A DNA stretch of 64,000 bases, from contig FMBT01000151.1 of assembly GCA_900095095.1 (NCBI GenBank), positions 29,614 through 93,613 on the forward strand, in the 5' to 3' direction. The translations under genes were made by a program, and so were the position numbers. Of this stretch, positions 48,205 to 58,746 are shown piece after piece. A model generated the notes under the pieces. That model saw nothing but the letters and a program-made list of their open reading frames with translations, was not told the origin of the DNA and searched no databases. Source of the stretch: Fragilariopsis cylindrus CCMP1102. Taxonomy: Eukaryota > Bacillariophyta > Bacillariophyceae > Bacillariales > Bacillariaceae. The first letter of the stretch is position 1, and every line of letters begins with the position of its first letter.

Positions 48205-48727
48205 ATTTATATGTTTTGTTTTGTTTGTTTTAAGTTTTATTGTTTTATTGTTTGATTTGCTGTTTTGTCTTTTTTATTTTATGTGATTACGATTTCCTTC
48301 GTCGTCGTCTGAAAAAGTGAAATGGACTTATCGTTATGCGCCATTCAATGAATGCATAGCGGCGCCATTCAATGAATGCATAGTGGCGCCATTCAATGAT
48401 AGCGCCTATCTCCTCCCCCCCCCGTACAATTATTCTACAATAACGTATTCACGACGACGTAACGCGCCATGAACGAAAAGGCCTAAGTAATTACGTACGA
48501 CAGAAAAATTTGCATGATGAGAATTTCGCGCGCTATTTGTGCACGCGCTATATACATTCTTATAATTTCTCATTCCTCATTCCTTATTCCTCATCCTCAA
48601 CACACTCACAACTCGAATCACATTGAACATACATACCTGCACTGCTCGAAACAAAAAGAGACCTATCAAAACCAACTGGTACAAGTACAAGATATCGTCG
48701 TATCATCACCTCTCTCCACTACTCACG
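48205..48727. other. Divergent promoter region with 24-base repeats
   Basis: Between the LPMO-like gene (-) and the proteasome gene (+). See the repeat at 48338. Confidence 0.5.
48338..48405. repeat. Three tandem 24-base units
   Basis: Units starting GCGCCATTCAATGAATGCAT begin at 48338 and 48362, with a shorter third at 48386. Each contains ATTCAATGAAT and GGCGCC-type palindromic parts. Confidence 0.85.
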
Positions 48728-49591
48728 ATGATTCAACGCAAGCAAAACAACGTGTTACTTTTCTCGGTGGTTGCTCTTTCATGGTTTCAGTTGGTAACAA
48801 GTAGTTCGTTCGAGCCATATCAGTTAAACGGTGGTCTCGTCAGTGCAGTTGCCGGTCGAAATTTCGCTATCATCGCCTCAGATACTCGTATGATCGGAGA
48901 AGGAGGATACGTCCTAGAATCACGTAATCATCTTTCCAGTCGATTGTGGTCGGTAGACGATGATATGCTGATGGTCGAAATTGAAGATTCTTTACGCTCT
49001 ACTCCAGACTCTGTAGAAGTGAGAGAAATCGACCTCGAGGATACCACATCACTAGCGTCTGCACCGATCTTGATTGGCTCGTCCGGATGTAGTACTGATT
49101 GCTGCCAGCTTCAAAGAAATATTCGTGCCGATTTTCGTGCTGCTTCGTATTTTGGTCATATATCCCGATCTAATCCCGATATGGTAGCTAACATGCTTAG
49201 CTCAACTCTGTATGAACGACGCGGATTTCCCTACTATGCATTTTGCGTTGTAGCGGGTCTAGACCAAACGACAAAGAGTAACGGTAATTATTGTGGTAAG
49301 GTGTACGTTTACGATGCCATTGGATCATATGAAAGAGTTGCGGTTGCTGCTACGGGGACTGGGCGTGAACTTTTACAACCCATACTAGATCGTATGTTCG
49401 AGGCGACGTCGTCGAAGGACCAGGTGGACGGAACAGCTAATGAAGCCGTCGAAATACTTTGTAAAGCATACCGTTCTGTATCGGAGCGTGAAATTGGTGT
49501 TGGGGATAAGCTTGTGATACATGTTTCCGAGATAAATTCCAACGATGAAGTTAGTCGCCGTGTTTTTGTGGTCCCCCTGAAACAACATTGA
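48728..49591 (+). CDS. PSMB1: 20S proteasome beta-type subunit (PSMB1/beta6-like) with N-terminal presequence
   Basis: Core marks are SSFEPYQLNGGLVSAVAGRNFAIIASDTRM, ILIGSSGCSTDC, MVANMLSSTLYERRGFPYYAFCVVAGLD and KVYVYDAIGSYERVAVAATGTG, all matching beta6 (PSMB1). It is a non-catalytic beta-ring subunit, lacking the Thr1 nucleophile. Two features are odd. The ATG at 48728 starts with a hydrophobic segment (VLLFSVVALSWFQLVTSSS) directly before Phe, which looks like a signal peptide plus the plastid-type Phe. An acidic insert of ~35 residues (VDDDMLMVEIEDSL...REIDLEDT) replaces a short loop. Length is 287 residues against ~240 usual. Either this is a copy for a special compartment or beta6 has acquired a propeptide. 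No second copy is in the window. Confidence 0.85.
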   Translation: MIQRKQNNVLLFSVVALSWFQLVTSSSFEPYQLNGGLVSAVAGRNFAIIASDTRMIGEGGYVLESRNHLSSRLWSVDDDMLMVEIEDSLRSTPDSVEVREIDLEDTTSLASAPILIGSSGCSTDCCQLQRNIRADFRAASYFGHISRSNPDMVANMLSSTLYERRGFPYYAFCVVAGLDQTTKSNGNYCGKVYVYDAIGSYERVAVAATGTGRELLQPILDRMFEATSSKDQVDGTANEAVEILCKAYRSVSEREIGVGDKLVIHVSEINSNDEVSRRVFVVPLKQH

Positions 49592-50283
49592 ATAATGAAA
49601 TCAACTTTTTTATAAAGACATGATGAAGAAGGATTTTTGTTGCCATTGCGAATTTGTTCTTGCTATCATGGACAATACCATTATGCTAAATCGACTTAAC
49701 TAACGTATGTATTGATATCCAGTACGATTATTCATAACTCATCGATCGAAGAAATATAGTCGCAACAAGAAGCAGTAAGCTTATATAGTCGGAACAGAAA
49801 CGAAACGATCTTTATCCACTTCAGCTCTGAACCTGATCAAAAGGGAATCAGGGAATCACAGGTGTTATAATCAAAGAACTAATCGATTGCTGCTGTTGGA
49901 AATAGCTCAAAAGAACAACCCCAGTTACTAGAGGAAAGCACTGTGCGAGCAAATTTATTAAAAGTATTCTACCGATACAACGCGGCTATTCATGATTCAA
50001 TTTTGACAATAAGAAATATCTTTACAATTTGCACGATGGAGCTGCAGCATACTTAGTAAAGCATCGAGGAATTGACATGCGCACCAAATCTAACTTACTA
50101 CTAAAAAAAATCTCATGACCGGCATTGATTGGACCTGCCTTTCATCATATAATATTGGTACTCGTAATATAGGACCAGGCACAATACTTCTATTTTCTTG
50201 TAAAAAGACAAATTATTTAATTTATCATTGAGGTATTGACTTGGAACCTTTTTTCTTCTTCTTAGTATGTGTCTATTCTCTTC
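49592..50283. other. Intergenic between convergent genes, 692 bases
   Basis: Nothing supported. Confidence 0.35.
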
Positions 50284-52927
50284 CTAATCCACTCTACTAA
50301 TGTCATCGTCGAATAAAAAATGATGGGGCCGGGCGAATGCGGGAATAAAAAGTATCTCATCATCATCATCAACTAGGCTATGAAAGGAGGAATTTTCTTC
50401 ATCGAAACTGGTGGATTCAACGATGGCTATGTTTTCCCTTCTATTTTGGACATCGTTTAATAGATCTGGGTCTAGGAACGACATACGCGGTGGTTCGTTG
50501 TCACGGCTAGGGTAATTCTCGCTATTGTTTCTGTTATCTTCGCATAATAAGCCGTATTGGTCTTCAGTGGTTTCGTCAGAATCTGAAGATCCCATGTCAC
50601 CGACGAAACCAACATAATGAGCATTCACTGACTCCCGGTAATTTGAATGGTGGTCGATATCGCTTTCACTACTATCGTCGTCGTTATCACTGACGTAAAT
50701 ATGTCTATCTTCTTCGTCGTCACTGGGGACATGATTGACTCGTGACGGATTTCTTGTATTTCTTCTACCATCGTCATCTTCTTCACTTGTGATATCGTTT
50801 ACATCATAATCAAGTCCACTATAAAGGAAAATTGAACTGCTTGCTGAAGAATATGAAGACGAGCTTGATGAATCCTCTGAGGATGAACTTGATGATAAAG
50901 AGTGGAGAGAGTGGAATAACGATTCGTTGAAGATCCCCAAATTTTCGGTAGAAAAGTCATCGTTCCCGTCGTTTGCTATTCGCGATTCTCTACCGGAAGA
51001 AAGAGATGGGAGGGTTGATCGACATTGAGGACACGATGAATGCGAACTTAACCATTTTGCCAAACAATTAAAATGTATTGGCTTTCCACAACAAAGTGTA
51101 CTGATATTTGGATTATCGTCTAAACAAATTAAGCAGACGCTTTCCGCTGCATTTTCTCGAGCCAGCCGTACTAAACGAGCATCGGTTTCTTCCGCTGATA
51201 AAGCTGCTTTTTTTTCAACAAGAAGACCAAAATCTGTAACGGCACAAGCTATACGATCCAGGAGGAAACCAGCAAGAGGATCAAGACCTTCCGTAGATTG
51301 AACAATCACAGCTGTTTTGGATTCGTCAAACACCCCTGAGGTACGAGGCATAAGTTATGCCTCGCTAATTCTATAACGGAGTAGAACCTTGATTTTTCTT
51401 CTTGATTTGAATAGAAGGTGATACAGAAGGGTAATCCTATCCGACGAAGTGTCCAATTTAGGAGTATTCTCGCGAGGCACTGATTTCCAGCTTCGAACGG
51501 AGCAATATCTAAAATACCCAAGATTACAGCGGCGGCAAAGCTTGCAATATTGCTCGGTTTTTCCTTGATTTGTGGTAGCCAGTGTTGTTCCATAGAACTA
51601 CAAAAACTTTCCATTCGTTCTGGTATTTGCTCTGATGGGCAATGTATTGATTTCTCCGACCGAAAACTACCCGCTTCCTTTTGCAACCATCACCCATTAG
51701 CCAAGCATGCCAACGCAAAAGCAATTCAGAAGAAAGCGGCTCATCTTTGCATAGTAATGCATATTCTAGCGTCTCCTTGTTTTGAGTCCAGCTTTGATGT
51801 TCACTGCAAGTTGCGTTGCTAGTTATAGTCCCCGTACCATCATATGTATCGGCGTATGATGAATCCTCTGTCATATCGGATAACGACGTAAATTGGTTCT
51901 CCCTCTGCATTTGATCGAATTCGTTTAGTGCGGAAGTGTAATTTTGAAAGTATTTTAGTGACCCCATCATTAAAGAAAATGACGAAGGCGACAAAAGTGA
52001 TATCTTCTCTTTTCTACTCTGAAGCGTCATTATAGCCGAATGCTGTTCAATGAAGTTTGTTACTTCGATGACATTTTCTTCCGTTTCAGTCCTCTGCATT
52101 GATTGTTGATAAAATGCTTCAATGGTTAGTTTCTTTGACGATATCAAACTAGCTATTCTTCCGACTGGCAAACAGAACTCCTCTGTGGCAATATACTGTT
52201 TTGTTTCAGATGTCTGATTCTCTGTCTCTTCGTCGTTACAATTTGTATCTGATCGCTTCTTGTACAGTATTTCATATTGTGTGACGTATATGTGGGGGAA
52301 ATATTGGTTTGCTGTTTTCATAGCCACATATGTCTCTTTTATCCTTTTCTTGGCGTCCTTATTCTCATTGTCCTCAAATTCGTCGTTATTGTTATCGTTA
52401 TCGTTATCGTTATCGTTGTCCACGTCATCGCCGTCTCTGTCGTTACTTGTACTACTTGTAGCCAAAGAGATGGACGGCGACGCATCATACGCAGATAACG
52501 AAAATCTAACAACGAACGCAGATATGGAAATAATACATTCCGGCAGGTGATCATTATGCTTCGTTCCTAAAATATTCCCTGCACAAGAATGTGTACCATC
52601 GGATAACGACTTAAGAGTAATCTTGTCTTGGAAATTACAAATTCTAACCACGAACGGTCCCACGGCTTTATTACCTTTGACCGAATCAAGTTCCACCTTG
52701 TTATTACAATCATTAATAGCACCATGCACCATATCTTGGATAGCATCGGACGTGAGTTCAATATCGAAGTATTCTTGATCTTCTTCGTTCTCATCCTCGT
52801 GCTCTTCATTTTCTTTGCGATTTCGATCACTACTCGATGGGTCTCGCTGTATTTTATTCATTGAGGAGGAGGAGGAACGAGACGAGGAATCCATCCAAAT
52901 AGATCGTTTCGCTCGAAACAAGGTCAT
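50284..52927 (-). CDS. Degenerate Fic-domain protein fused to a RING finger (two frameshifts)
   Basis: Three frames cover one gene; two steps of one base back (near 51687 and between 51309 and 51350) join them, and adding two bases gives 881 residues. Order: Asp/Asn-rich N-terminal half with an unrecognised domain; Fic region (LLRWHAWLMGDG, KEAGSFRSE, PSNIASFAAAVILGILD, then IAPFEAGNQCLARILLNWTL, ~475-490, and RIGLPFCITFYS); RING C-LICLDDNPN...CCGKPIHFNCLAKWLSSHSSCPQC (~598-640); acidic Ser-rich tail. In the Fic motif HPFx(D/E)GNGRxxR the catalytic His is Ala, and the second Gly and first Arg are replaced, so AMP transfer is unlikely. The RING ligands look complete, so ubiquitin ligase activity is plausible. 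The fusion itself is inferred through the frameshifts. Confidence 0.65.
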
Positions 52928-53416
52928 ATTAAATTCAATGAAAACCGTTTTGTTACTTTACTCATCGCCTTCCACAATTGTTAGTGTTATTTCCATAGCT
53001 CTCTCTCTCTCTCTCTCCCTCTCTCTCTCTCTCTACTTCGATGATAGTCGTGTCACAACAAAAAATCTGTAATTGATCTTGATATTTATTATTTATTTTT
53101 GATACTGTAATAGCTAGTGCGATTGCTTGACATTTCCGCGCTCGATGCTTCTTTGGTTATAATTATCTCAAATTATGGGCTATGTAGAATTATACATATT
53201 TTGTACTGGATACTACTTTTGAGTGAAGCTACTACTCCAACTGTCATAATTATTTGTTTTTTTGTTTGCAATTTTTCATTAACGACAGCTATAACAACGC
53301 TAACTTACGAAAGACGAAGACGACGATTCATCACATCCACGGAACTTGTAGCCCCTTTATCTAAAAGCACCGATTGAGACTGAAGACAGCGATAGACAAA
53401 GTACATAGTATACAAG
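52928..53416. other. Divergent promoter region between Fic-RING (-) and YIPF6-like (+) genes
   Basis: Contains a (CT)n tract at 52999-53034. No gene is supported. Confidence 0.4.
52999..53034. repeat. (CT)n microsatellite
   Basis: Polypyrimidine dinucleotide run 70-110 bases upstream of the Fic-RING start. Confidence 0.9.
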
Positions 53417-54339
53417 ATGGCGCAGCAATTACCACCACAGCAGGCAGGAGGACCACAATGGGCCAACCCGAATGTCTCTCAACAACAACAACCACAGCAG
53501 CAGCAGCAGCAACAACAACAGCAACAACAATACATACCAGCAGCAACAATCCAACAGAACGCACAAGATGAATTCTTCGCTCCTCTATCAACATTAGATG
53601 AACCCGTGATGGAAACCATAATGCGTGATGTTCGATCGGTTGGGAGTAAACTTAAAGTCGTCCTTTTACCCATGGAACGTTCGGTACGTCAATTTAATTT
53701 TCATTTCAATTTACGGCGATGATTTTCATTCAACACTTTAGTTTCATTCTGTTCTTTAAAGTAGGTTTTACTGATACTATTCCAATGTTTTAAAAAAAAA
53801 ATTCTCTTACATTCTAGCTTCCGTACGGTGGATATTCAGGAGTTTCTCAATCGGAAAGTATTGACTTAACGGAACGTGATAAACAAATTATTGAAAGTCT
53901 TCGAGATTGGGACCTGTGGGGGCCCTTAGTTGTATGTTTAGCATTAGCCGTACTGTTATCAATCAAGGCACCGGTCGGACAAGCTAGTTTGGTATTTGCT
54001 GCTGTTTTTTGTGCAGTCTGGCTTGGATCTGCAGTAGTAACAGTCAATGCTCAACTATTAGGTGGAACAATTTCATTCTTCCAATCTGTTTGCGTATTGG
54101 GATATTGTGTCTTTCCTATGACCTTAGCAGCTGTTGTTGTTGATCTATTTAAAATGCTCCCATTGGGAGCCTTTTCTGCGTTGGTAGAGGTAGCAGTTCT
54201 ACTCGTTGCCTTTTTGTGGTCAACTAGGGCATCAGCGGTCTTTATTGGACAATATATTATTCCATCAAGACGAATCCTTGCTGTGTTCCCCGTGTTGTTT
54301 TTCTACACTTTTTTGGCGTGGTTAATTTTCCTATTTTAA
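53417..54339 (+). CDS. YIPF6: Yip1-domain Golgi protein (YIPF6-like)
   Basis: Exons 53417-53683 and 53818-54339, phase 0, give 262 residues. After a Q-rich head (a run of about 12 Gln) come the conserved TLDEPVMETIMRDVRSVGSKLKVVLLP, then DLWGPLVVCLALAVLL, and five hydrophobic helices with LGGTISFFQSVCVLGYCVFPMT, matching Yip1 proteins of the YIPF6 branch. These bind Rab GTPases and shape ER-Golgi vesicle traffic. The C-terminus ends within the last helix, as usual for the family. The Q run is the only oddity. Confidence 0.9.
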
Positions 54340-54862
54340 AAGGGGGCGAACAATACTATCAGTGTAATGAAGAAAATAAATAGATGAAGTATACCCATTA
54401 ATATTCTAGTAGTCATATCAGTTTTACGATATACATCGAATACTTTTCCAAAAAGATATATCTTTCGCCTTCTACACTTTTGGTCCAAGATTTGAGTCAC
54501 TCCTTGCGGTGCTAGTTTATCTTTCCAAAAACTGGACAAGTATCTATGGATACGTAGTAACAGTAATATCAATGTGAACAGCTTATCTCATCTCATCGCA
54601 TCTCATTTCATCAAACACAACACAACACAAAAGAGAACCAATCAGATTTAAATAGAATAACAGCAAAATCTAACAGTGACTTCTGAATAAATTAAAGGTT
54701 TAAACATGATATTGTGTACTGTGATTCTATGACTTCGTTCTAAAGAAAGTAATATTTACCTTCCACAGCTTATGTGGCAAATAATTTCTTTTAGATACTG
54801 TTAATGTTGTTACAAAGTTAGCTGGATAGATATTAGACATCACTAATGTTATGCTCATTTAC
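54340..54862. other. Intergenic between convergent genes
   Basis: Nothing supported. Confidence 0.35.
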
Positions 54863-55873
54863 TCAAGGAGAAGATTTTCCTAACACAAGTGCCAATATTG
54901 CCATACGAACATACATCCCATTTTCCATTTGTCGAAAATATGCCGCCCTTGGATCAGCATCTACCTCTGTCGCAATTTCATCGACCCTTGGCAATGGATG
55001 TAAAACGATCATATTTTTTGGTACCTTATCCATCAAAGCATTATCTACTACATAACAACCCTTGACACTTTCATATGCCTCTTCAGTTTCAAAGCGTTCT
55101 TTTTGAATCCTTGTTACGTACAAAATCTGAGCATCCTGGCAGGCTTTGGTTGCATCCTCAAAAATTTCATATTGTACACCATTATTCTTACAATATTCAA
55201 GAATTGAGTCTGGTATTGATAAAATTTGAGGAGAACAAAATCTCAAGATTAATTTAGATTGTGGACGTAATTGTGATAGTAATTTTGCCAAAGAATGAAC
55301 CGTTCTTCCATGTTTGAGATCACCCAAGAAAACTACAATCTTAGGATCGTCTTTAAGTTCATCCCATATAGTAAATGAATCTAATAATGCCTGTGTGGGA
55401 TGCTCGCCTATTCCATCACCAGCATTTAATACGGGCTTAGTCGTTGACAGTACTACTTTTGGCACGGAACCAGTTTCGGGATGTCTCAATACAATAGCAT
55501 CGACGTAACATTCCAAGCATTTGATCGTATCTTCCAATGATTCCTTCTTCTTTGCTGCACTTGAATTCCCTTGACCATCAACATGTATAAATGTCCCACC
55601 AAGTCGACTCATCGCAGCTTGGAAACTGCACGAGGTTCGAGTCGAGGCTTCGTAAAATATTGTAGCAAGTACCTTATGTTTCAATCGATCATCTCCACCC
55701 TCCGATCGTACAATATCTCTCATTTGTTGAGAGATAGTAACAAGTAATTCAAAGCCCTTAGGAGTAATTTGTGCAACGGATACTAGAGATTGACCCTTCC
55801 AACTGACAGGATCTTCGGTCAGGATTGCTAATGGCTTTTTCTCGTTGCGTTCAGTGGTTGACGACATCATCAT
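54863..55873 (-). CDS. pyrB: Aspartate carbamoyltransferase
   Basis: A single exon of 336 residues. The carbamoyl-phosphate loop is FYEASTRTSCSFQAAMSRLGG. Further marks are HPETGS, GDGIGEHPTQALLDSF, FLGDLKHGRTVHSLAKLL and the aspartate-binding VTRIQKERF, with HPLPRVDEI near the end. All main active-site motifs are intact. It makes carbamoyl-aspartate, the second step of UMP synthesis. It is a stand-alone enzyme, not fused as in animal CAD. The N-terminus (MMMSSTTERNEKKPLAI) lacks a plastid-type presequence, so a cytosolic location is likely unless an upstream exon is missed. Confidence 0.95.
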   Translation of the reverse strand: MMMSSTTERNEKKPLAILTEDPVSWKGQSLVSVAQITPKGFELLVTISQQMRDIVRSEGGDDRLKHKVLATIFYEASTRTSCSFQAAMSRLGGTFIHVDGQGNSSAAKKKESLEDTIKCLECYVDAIVLRHPETGSVPKVVLSTTKPVLNAGDGIGEHPTQALLDSFTIWDELKDDPKIVVFLGDLKHGRTVHSLAKLLSQLRPQSKLILRFCSPQILSIPDSILEYCKNNGVQYEIFEDATKACQDAQILYVTRIQKERFETEEAYESVKGCYVVDNALMDKVPKNMIVLHPLPRVDEIATEVDADPRAAYFRQMENGMYVRMAILALVLGKSSP

Positions 55874-56393
55874 TAATTTGCTTGGTTGGGAGTTGAATTT
55901 ATATTTTATTTATTATTATATTGTAACAATTATTTATTTGTTGACGATGATCGATGTTTTAAATAAAACAAATCTAATAGAATGATCCCAATGCATTTAT
56001 TATTATTTATCAGCATTATTTATTCGAAATTCAATTTGTTGGAGGAGCTTCTTCGATTCCGATCTTGGCGCGCACTAATATGCCCGTCCATCATGGTTCC
56101 GTGCATGAAGAGCGAATGAATCAAGTATTTTTTCAAACTTCGCTTCCCATTGATGTTGAATGTGCGTAAAAAAAACCTGACACAACGACAACACAAACGA
56201 CGGCATTATTTTATGTGTGTATAATGTATGTATGTATCAACGACAACCGTTGCGCCGACTACTGTACGACTACGCGGACAAAGAAGACCGAAGGCAGAAA
56301 TTGACGGTAGCTAACGTTACTACTGTATCTCATTATTTTTAAAATTGTTATTTGATTATTGTGTTACATCAGGCGTTTTAGAAAAGATTCAAG
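55874..56393. other. Divergent promoter region
   Basis: Between the ATCase (-) and the WHG-repeat gene (+). Nothing supported. Confidence 0.35.
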
Positions 56394-57010
56394 ATGAGGG
56401 GTAGGCCACCAGAATCAAATTCCAAAGTTGGCCATGTTACGTGGGAGGAAGAATTCTCTTGCTTTGTTGGATCGTGTGGGTATTACTGGCATGGACATAA
56501 ATTTGGTGGATGGCAAAATGAACCTCCCGATCCTAAACGAAAAAGACCTGCCTCTTCTGGAGGTGGTGTCAGTGGCAGTGGCAATGTTGATCGTGTTTGT
56601 CGTGGACGACGTCCAAACGGCAACGAACGCATTGGTGTCATCATTACATACAATATCGAACACGATTGTTATCAAACAGAAAAAGAATATTATTGGCATG
56701 GAACATATAACGGAGGATGGAAAAAGAATGCACCGGTGTAGATTCTGATGTAGAATCCGAAGCAGAAAACGAAGAAGAAGAAAAGAAGGAGGATGATCCC
56801 AATGTTGATGTTGTTGTTGTTGATAGACCATCGAAAAAGAAAAGGAAAGGCAACACTAAGGGTAGACCACCTAGAAAACAAATTGCTGAAGAAACTATAG
56901 AATACGATGCCTATAAACTATGCTGGACGACGACAAGAGAAGGAGGACTTTACTGGCACGGCACATACAAAGGTGGTTGGAAAGATTATCCCCCCAAAAC
57001 AACATATTAA
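56394..57010 (+). CDS. Small basic protein of three AT-hook-like/WHG repeat units (one-base frameshift)
   Basis: The frame steps back one base at the A5 run 56721-56725. With one A added it reads 205 residues. Three units share the pattern (R/K)GR(P/R)P - about 25 residues - YWHGxYxGGW: MRGRPPESN...YYWHGHKFGGW, CRGRRPNGN...YYWHGTYNGGW, and KGRPPRKQ...LYWHGTYKGGW. RGRPP resembles the core of AT-hook DNA-binding motifs. The WHG part is not a domain I recognise. Acidic (EEEEKKEDD) and Lys-rich linkers lie between units. The pattern suggests a nuclear DNA-binding protein, but this is inference. The repeats themselves confirm that all three parts belong to one gene. Confidence 0.65.
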
Positions 57011-57696
57011 ACTGTTTTGCATAGTATGCATGTATTTGTATCGCTACTTCATTTTTTCATTGACTTGTATCACCCTTATGATGAATATTACCTCTCTCTA
57101 ATATCATTTTCAATAATTTGTTCATCACCGTTAAACTTTGAAAACGTTCTATTTATTTTATATTAGTTCGTTTTTTCTTATTTATCTTTTGAATATGATG
57201 ACATGACGGTCGATATGAGCATATTCAATCAAAACAAATATGATGGCAATAGATCTTTGACACAGCACATTCTTGCAATCCTAATTTTTAATGCATAACC
57301 ATCTGCATATATAGCCTATATATATATATATAAATATGTATATGGTGATGACTTCATGTGCGACTTCCTTCATCTTGAACTACACTGTACGCTGAGTACG
57401 TCGAGTACGTCATACGTTATCTACTTACCGTGGATCATCAAACTCACCGAAACACACAAGGTACAAAAGCAAAATCAGATATCTACGATATTCAGAATAA
57501 GGCCAATTGTGTATAAAATATGGCCTATGCTATTTACCATGAACAAAAATGCAATAATATTCATAAATAAAATTATTCAAATAATTTGACTGATGTTACT
57601 GACTCGAATGAGTTTTTATAATCTATAATAATTCTACAACATAAGTTTCTATATTGAATACTGTATCTAACGGTAGCTAAAAGCTAACTAGCTAGT
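57011..57696. other. Intergenic between convergent genes, 686 bases
   Basis: AT-rich, with (TA)n at 57318-57331. No gene is supported. Confidence 0.4.
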
Positions 57697-58746
57697 CTAA
57701 TATCGTTCATTCATACGTTTTGCGACGTTTCGCATATTGTTATACACTTTTCCTGGTGGTGCTCCAAGAATTAAATCACAAATGGCATTTCTTGCAACAC
57801 GTAGATTGGCATAACTTCCCAACATATGAATTCTTTGGTCGGCAATACAAATTCGAGTTCGTGTCGCATTTTCAATAGCAAATCTTGTTTTACCATCTTG
57901 ACCAGCAACACGACCTACGGCACGTGATAAATGATCCCCCCTTAGTAGCTTAACATCCGTAACTTGGAAACTTTCAACATATAAGTCGTCTAATCGGAGT
58001 AACGCAACTGAATCTTGTACCTCAAATCCCATCATGAATGCACTTACAAAATCACATCCCTTTTGAAGTGCCCCCACATCAATAGTATGTGGAGATGTTT
58101 TCATTTCCACGGAACGAGTTTTGGTGTTGAATCGAACCTATGAATTTCACACAAACAAAACAGACACACATACAAATATGTGTTAGAGGGTACCTTCGTT
58201 GTAAAATTAAATAATAGTCGTCGTAACATTTTTATATTTTTAAATTTGCATCAGACTACGACCAAATGGCCGCCCCATTTCGTTCTTTATACCGACGAGG
58301 CTTCCCGGAGGGTTTAATTCCAAGAACAACACGAGGGACATTCCGTTATTTGTGGGGTTCTTCTTCCTATGCAAATCAATCCTCGAGCTATCTATTATTA
58401 ATTGTATTGTACATTCATTCCTTACCTGTAGTTTTAGGTATTCTACCAACGGAGTTAAAATTTGTTCCCAATGCTCACGTAAGGGTGAGTATCTGTGTGC
58501 AGGACATCTGATTCGACGATATTCAATTCTATTTCCAGAGGCCTGTGCTGCTGATAGTTTAGGAAACACGGGCTGTTCAGATGAACTTCCTTCCTCCATT
58601 GCATTATTGGCGGCAGCATGTTCCTTTTGAAGGGACGCCGATTGCCGAATTCGTGATTGGACCACCGATGCATCTATCGTCGTAGATGCCGCAGTTAGAT
58701 CCATCTGTTGGTCGGGAGTAGTAGCTGATTCTTGCTCGTAGTCCAT
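57697..58746 (-). CDS. PNO1: PNO1/Dim2, KH-domain 40S ribosome assembly factor
   Basis: Exons 58746-58426 and 58137-57697, phase 0, give 253 residues, the usual length. Conserved parts are IRCPAHRYSPLREHWEQI, LVEYLKLQVRFNTKTRSVEMKT across the intron, GCDFVSAFMMGFEVQDSVALLRLDDLYVESF, the KH-type KLLRGDHLSRAVGRVAGQDG, and ENATRTRICIADQRIHMLGS and LILGAPPGKVY at the end. It binds pre-18S rRNA and recruits Dim1 and Nob1 in late small-subunit assembly, in nucleolus and cytoplasm. ATG 58746 was chosen because the longer frame from 58866 adds Tyr/Ile-rich, non-family residues. Confidence 0.96.
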
